The notes below the pieces were generated by a model, which made no database searches, was not told the DNA's origin, and saw only the letters and a program-made list of their open reading frames with translations. A stretch of 33,689 nucleotides of DNA from assembly GCA_009780675.1 (NCBI GenBank), contig WQZP01000023.1, positions 1-33,689 on the forward strand. Direction: 5' to 3'. Positions 29,739 through 33,689 of this stretch are shown here, piece by piece (the stretch's first letter is position 1; the number at the start of each line of letters is the position of its first letter). The position numbers were made by a program, and so were the translations under genes. Origin of the DNA: Spirochaetaceae bacterium. GTDB taxonomy: Bacteria; Spirochaetota; Spirochaetia; CADAEX01.

Positions 29739-32273
29739 GTGAATTATCAAGAGTTTCTAAAAGATAAGATAAAAATTGCTCCAGATTCGGGATTTGATAC
29801 AGCTCCAGATGAAGTACACCCAATTTTAAAACCGCATCAAAAAGATATTGTTCTTTGGGCGGTAAGGGGTGGTAGACGTGCAGTATTCGCATCTTTTGGA
29901 CTTGGTAAAACAATGATGCAACTTGAAATTGTACGCATTACCCGCGAGAAAGCTGGGGGCATGGGTTTAATCGTTGCGCCTCTTGGAGTACGCCAAGAGT
30001 TTATGCGTGATGCTGTAAAACTGGATATTAAAATAAAGTTTATACGCCGTATAGAAGAAGCTGATGATCCCGAAGGTATTTATATCACAAATTACGAAAC
30101 TGTTCGCGATGGGAAATTAGACCCACGTATATTTACCGTAGCGAGTCTTGATGAAGCGTCTTGTCTTCGAGGTTTTGGTGGAACAAAAACATTCCGTGAG
30201 TTTATGGGATTATTCGCTGGTGATTATAAAACAATGAATGAGCGGATACGTTCAGACGGTGTAAAATATCGTTTTGTTGCGACTGCGACACCTTCGCCAA
30301 ACGAATATATCGAGCTATTAGCATACTCGGCATTTTTGGGCGTCATGGATGTATCGCAAGCAAAAACAAGATTTTTTAAACGAGATTCTACAAAGGCTGA
30401 TAAATTAACGATTCATGCACATAAAGAAGAAGAGTTTTGGTTGTGGGTGTCAAGTTGGGGACTATTTATACAAAAGCCATCAGACATAGGATATTCAGAT
30501 GTAGGATATGCATTGCCAGAAATGGAAATACATTGGCACGAAATACCGGATAATCATGAAAAAAATACAGAAACAGAACTTAATGGACAATATAAGCTTC
30601 TAAAATCACAAGCTGTTGGCTTACTTGAGGCATCAAAAGAAAAGCGTGATAGCTTGTCAAGTCGAATTGAAAAAATGCTTGCAATTAGAAATATTGATCC
30701 TTCTGCACACAGAATTATATGGCATGATTTAGAAAATGAACGTCATGCGATAGAAAAGGCTATACCTGAATGTGTATCAGTTTATGGTTCGCAAGATTTA
30801 GACGAACGCGAAGAGGCTATTATAAAGTTCTCTGATGGCAAAATACAAGAGCTTGCTGCGAAGCCTGTTATTGCTGGTTCTGGTTGTAATTTTCAGCGTC
30901 ATTGTGCATGGGCGATATTTCTCGGCATAGGTTACAAGTTTAATGATTTTATACAGGCAATACACCGCATATTCCGGTATTTACAAGAGAAAAAAGTGCG
31001 CATAGATATTATTCACACAGAATCAGAACGAGCTATAAAAGCAACACTTTTGCACAAATGGGAACAGCATAAACATACAAGCGCAAAAATGGCAGAAATA
31101 ATAAAACAATACGGATTATCTCATGCTGCAATTGCGGAAAAAATGAAAAGGAGAATAGGCGTGGAAAGACTTGAGGTTAACGGAAAGCGGTACAGGGCAA
31201 TTTTAAATGATTGCATACTTGAAACTAAAAATATGGAAGATAACAGCATTGATTTAATTTTAACGTCAATCCCATTCTCTACACAATACGAATACTCTCC
31301 CAACTATAGCGATTTAGGACATACTGACAATAACGAGCATTTTTTTAAGCATTTTGAATATTTAACGCCAAACCTGTTGCGCATACTTAAGCCAGGCAGA
31401 GTTGCCGCAATACACGTTAAAGATCGTATTGTACCAGGTGGATTAACAGGGCTTGGCTATCAGACGGTTTATCCTTTTCATGCAAAATGTATTGATCATT
31501 TTATTCAACACGGCTTTGGGTATATGGGAATGAAAACAATTGTAACTGATGTTGTGCGTGAAAATAATCAAACATATAGGCTTGGGTGGAGTGAGCAGTG
31601 TAAAGATGGTACAAAAATGGGCGTTGGTATGCCGGAATATTTACTATTATTTAGAAAAACACCAACTGATACAATAAATGCTTACGCGGATAATCCTGTA
31701 CTTAAAAACAAACAAAACTATACCCGCAGCCGATGGCAGGTTGATGCGCATGGCTTTACGAGATCAAGCGGTAACAGACTTTTAACGCCAGAAGAACTGG
31801 AACAGTTACCACATGAAGCATTGTTCAAATGGTTTAGAGATTATAATTTACAAAATATTTATGATTTTGAACATCACGTCAAAGTCGGCGAATCATTAGA
31901 CGAATACAAAAGACTCCCTACAAGTTTTATGCTATTACAGCCACCTTCGTGGAGTGATGAAGTATGGAGTGATGTCGCAAGAATGCGAACTCTTAATATG
32001 ATGCAGGAAAAACGCGGCCAAGAGCAGCATCTTTGCCCTCTCCAGTTTGATATCTGCGACAGAGTAATAGAACAATTTTCAATGAAAAACGAAACAGTGC
32101 TTGATCCTTTCGGCGGAATTATGAGCGTACCTTATCGAGCAATTTTAAAAGAACGCAAAGGCATTGGTATCGAGTTAAGCGATAAATATTTTTATGACGG
32201 CTGTTATTATTTAAAAGCAGCAGAGGAAGAAATGTCGATGCCAAGCTTGTTTGAAACAGAAGGAACAGCATGA
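29739..32273 (+). CDS. SF2 helicase fused to a beta-class DNA methyltransferase
   Basis: The GTG start at 29739 (AAGGG upstream) is chosen because it lies after the terminator hairpin; the frame is open 14 codons earlier. The 844-residue protein has two enzymes. Residues about 25-455 are an SNF2/DEAD-like helicase: Walker A FGLGKT (53-58), Walker B LDEAS (137-141), motif III ATATPS (181-186), and a late motif QAIHRIFRYLQ. Residues about 475-844 are an amino-methyltransferase in the beta order: motif IV LILTSIPFSTQY (507-518), then motif I VLDPFGGIMSVPY (787-799). Two usual Gly/Pro positions differ (TSIPF for TSPPY, GIM for GIG). No nuclease domain is present, but a VRR-NUC gene overlaps its end. 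Confidence 0.85.
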   Translation: MNYQEFLKDKIKIAPDSGFDTAPDEVHPILKPHQKDIVLWAVRGGRRAVFASFGLGKTMMQLEIVRITREKAGGMGLIVAPLGVRQEFMRDAVKLDIKIKFIRRIEEADDPEGIYITNYETVRDGKLDPRIFTVASLDEASCLRGFGGTKTFREFMGLFAGDYKTMNERIRSDGVKYRFVATATPSPNEYIELLAYSAFLGVMDVSQAKTRFFKRDSTKADKLTIHAHKEEEFWLWVSSWGLFIQKPSDIGYSDVGYALPEMEIHWHEIPDNHEKNTETELNGQYKLLKSQAVGLLEASKEKRDSLSSRIEKMLAIRNIDPSAHRIIWHDLENERHAIEKAIPECVSVYGSQDLDEREEAIIKFSDGKIQELAAKPVIAGSGCNFQRHCAWAIFLGIGYKFNDFIQAIHRIFRYLQEKKVRIDIIHTESERAIKATLLHKWEQHKHTSAKMAEIIKQYGLSHAAIAEKMKRRIGVERLEVNGKRYRAILNDCILETKNMEDNSIDLILTSIPFSTQYEYSPNYSDLGHTDNNEHFFKHFEYLTPNLLRILKPGRVAAIHVKDRIVPGGLTGLGYQTVYPFHAKCIDHFIQHGFGYMGMKTIVTDVVRENNQTYRLGWSEQCKDGTKMGVGMPEYLLLFRKTPTDTINAYADNPVLKNKQNYTRSRWQVDAHGFTRSSGNRLLTPEELEQLPHEALFKWFRDYNLQNIYDFEHHVKVGESLDEYKRLPTSFMLLQPPSWSDEVWSDVARMRTLNMMQEKRGQEQHLCPLQFDICDRVIEQFSMKNETVLDPFGGIMSVPYRAILKERKGIGIELSDKYFYDGCYYLKAAEEEMSMPSLFETEGTA

Positions 32274-32578
32274 ACATAACAGCAGTAATTGAGCCAAAAG
32301 AATCACAGATACAGAAGCAAATAGTAGGTTATCTGGAGTTAAAAGGCTATGAGGTTATCCGTCATAATGCAGGAAAGGTTAAATACAATGTTACGGGTGC
32401 AAAAAAGGGAATGCCTGATTTGGAAGCGTTAATTGGTGGCGGAATATCTGTATTTGTTGAAGTGAAAACTAAAAAAGGTAAATTAAGCGAAGATCAAAAG
32501 AAAATGCAAAAAAGGCTTAGAGATTTGGGGCATAAAGTAATCGTTGCACGAAAGCTTGAAGATGTAAGGAATATATGA
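32270..32578 (+). CDS. VRR-NUC nuclease
   Basis: This 102-residue protein is a compact VRR-NUC domain of the PD-(D/E)xK superfamily. It has ESQIQKQIVGYLELKGYEVI, then GMPDLEALIGGGISVFVEVK with catalytic Asp, Glu and Lys, then GKLSEDQKKMQKRLRDLGHK. Such phage nucleases act on branched or flapped DNA. It overlaps the helicase-methyltransferase stop as ATGA, so the products are probably made together. Confidence 0.92.
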   Translation: MNITAVIEPKESQIQKQIVGYLELKGYEVIRHNAGKVKYNVTGAKKGMPDLEALIGGGISVFVEVKTKKGKLSEDQKKMQKRLRDLGHKVIVARKLEDVRNI

Positions 32579-32727
32579 AGCGTTGTTGCCTTAACTGCAA
32601 ACGTGCTGAATGGTGTAAAGATAAAATATGCGTTGGCGTAAGACAGGAATGGAAAAACTGTCACTTTGGAGATGCTGAAATATTATGCCCGGCAATAAAG
32701 TGTCAGGAGATCATAATAAGAAAATAG
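32575..32727 (+). CDS. 50-residue Cys-rich zinc-binding miniprotein
   Basis: The ATG at 32575 overlaps the stop of the VRR-NUC gene by 2 nt. The 50 codons encode eight cysteines and a His: MKRCCLNCKRAEWCKDK, then ICVGVRQEWKNCHFGDAE, then LCPAIKCQE. CCxxC and spaced Cys residues suggest one or two zinc knuckles. Phage early operons often have such small Cys-rich proteins, many of unknown function. Coupling to the nuclease suggests it belongs to the same DNA-processing set. Confidence 0.7.
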   Translation: MKRCCLNCKRAEWCKDKICVGVRQEWKNCHFGDAEILCPAIKCQEIIIRK

Positions 32728-32768
32728 TTGTTCTTTGAAAGTTTAGAGAAGGGTGAGATGTGAAATGA

Positions 32769-33626
32769 TTAATTTTCAGAGTTTTTATCAATCAATTTTT
32801 TATCAGATTTTTTAAATTCTTTATTTGTCTTTTTTAATTCTGATTTAATTTTTTTGATGTTTACTTCTGGTTGCAAATCTTCGGGCATGGTTCCGCCTGT
32901 TTCTCTTATAGCTTTTCTTACCGTTTCTCCAACACGTTGAGCAGCTTCTTCAAGATTTTGTTGCCCTTTGATTCTTTCTCTTTTTATTTTAGCATTTGTT
33001 TGTGTAATTCTGAAGATATTTGCACCAAGTTCTTCGGCTCCCATATAATCAAATAGCGGTTCTTTTTCGGGGACACCTTTTAGTCTTTTAATTTTATCAA
33101 GAGGCATATTGTATAAGCCTAGATAACCCTTGTATTGGAAAAGTGCATAGCCATTCTTGTTAATTCCAGCTATGCTTGCTGTAGACATAAGAGTTCTTTC
33201 TTGTTCTGTTATTTCTGTTCTTAAAGATATTCTTTCAACATCTTCTTGGCTTTTTATGAATTCCTGCATGGTTGCTGTAAATGCTGCAAAATAAGCTTGC
33301 GCCTTTGCTACTTGAGGCTTTTTAATATCGGAATTCATTGCTACGAGATAACAAGCAAAACGAGAAAGTTTAAAATCTTTTATTCTTTTTCCGTCTATTT
33401 CTCTCCATTCTTCTCTGAAATTATCAGAAGTATCTATATTTGTAGACATACAAACCTGTAAAGCTTTTTGAAGAGGTTTTATGGTGGGAGAATATTGGTC
33501 ATATCCGAGCCTACTTAAAAAATATGAAGCATACCAATAAATTTGCCCATTATGAGAATAGCTATTCTCAAATGAGGGATTTTCTAATTCAAAGTAATCT
33601 AAATCTTTTACTGCTTCATCTGACAT
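32769..33626 (-). CDS. dinD: DinD-family protein
   Basis: This 285-residue protein matches the E. coli DinD family along its length. It has an N-terminal block with WYASYFLSRLGY and a central block (FKLSRFACYLVAMNSD, PQVAKAQAYFAAFT). Then come NGYALFQYKGYLGLYNM, FDYMGAEELGANIFRITQT and VGETVRKAIRETGGTMPEDL. DinD is LexA-regulated in E. coli and inhibits RecA filaments in vitro. The C-terminal tail is Lys-rich. The gene faces the early operon, with a 41-bp spacer between the stops. In a prophage it could tune RecA activity and so repressor cleavage. Confidence 0.88.
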   Translation of the reverse strand: MSDEAVKDLDYFELENPSFENSYSHNGQIYWYASYFLSRLGYDQYSPTIKPLQKALQVCMSTNIDTSDNFREEWREIDGKRIKDFKLSRFACYLVAMNSDIKKPQVAKAQAYFAAFTATMQEFIKSQEDVERISLRTEITEQERTLMSTASIAGINKNGYALFQYKGYLGLYNMPLDKIKRLKGVPEKEPLFDYMGAEELGANIFRITQTNAKIKRERIKGQQNLEEAAQRVGETVRKAIRETGGTMPEDLQPEVNIKKIKSELKKTNKEFKKSDKKLIDKNSEN

Positions 33627-33689
33627 AGGGCTATTCTATAAGAAAATAAGAAAAAAGTCACTACTTATCAGTTTCTTCCTTTGGCTTTC

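Noticed and set aside
33661-33689. Possible end of a minus-strand gene (KPKEETDK then stop) at the right edge
   Set aside because: Only eight codons are visible; it cannot be told from chance.
24966-33689. Right attachment site of the prophage
   Set aside because: I looked for a second copy of the tRNA-Gln 3' sequence to the right and found none; the element evidently continues beyond the window.

Overview
The window looks like a chromosome segment of an AT-rich spirochaete, most likely a Treponema relative. The evidence is the class III cyclase/FecR/outer-membrane operon, spirochaete-style lipoproteins, and the nucleotide-salvage operon carrying a UPF0210/ACT pair. This is inferred from gene content; there is no rRNA or marker gene in the window to fix the genus.

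Layout. (1) About 1-12.2 kb is an accessory region of small one- or two-gene units, mostly on the minus strand. It holds a DUF1801 protein, a CDF metal exporter behind a NiCo-type riboswitch, a methyltransferase, a HEAT/DUF3795 protein, an XRE regulator with a divergent 54-residue partner, lipoprotein and membrane proteins, a DinB-like protein, an alpha/beta hydrolase, two toxin-antitoxin modules (Phd/RelE and BrnT/BrnA) and a broken IS1182-type transposase. (2) About 10.4-13.4 kb holds two close paralogues of a secreted transglutaminase-like protein flanking a TspO-like membrane protein. One paralogue has the catalytic Cys replaced by Ser. (3) About 13.6-19.9 kb is a tightly packed plus-strand operon: tandem-domain pyrE, pyrF, ACT protein, UPF0210, pyridoxamine kinase, HAD phosphatase, apt. 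(4) About 20.0-24.8 kb is an operon of membrane adenylate cyclase, FecR-domain protein and outer-membrane barrel. (5) A tRNA-Gln(CTG) at 24966-25036 marks the left end of an integrated phage-like element that runs off the right edge. It contains integrase, a beta-propeller lipoprotein (moron), an S24 repressor, an early control region, small early genes, a helicase-methyltransferase fusion, a VRR-NUC nuclease, a Cys-rich miniprotein and a DinD homologue.

Most notable. The pyrE protein is two orotate phosphoribosyltransferase domains with reciprocal losses: the first keeps the catalytic KxHG loop but lost the PRPP motif, the second does the reverse, which predicts one composite active site. 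The prophage switch has three operators with the same 14-bp consensus spaced exactly 31 bp apart, with both promoters overlapping on the central operator. Its rightward transcript then meets a hairpin whose loop is perfectly complementary over 10 nt to the loop of a following terminator, and a second leader with the same short motifs precedes the helicase-methyltransferase gene. A 28-nt repeat is inserted in frame in both pyrE and pyrF in opposite orientations.
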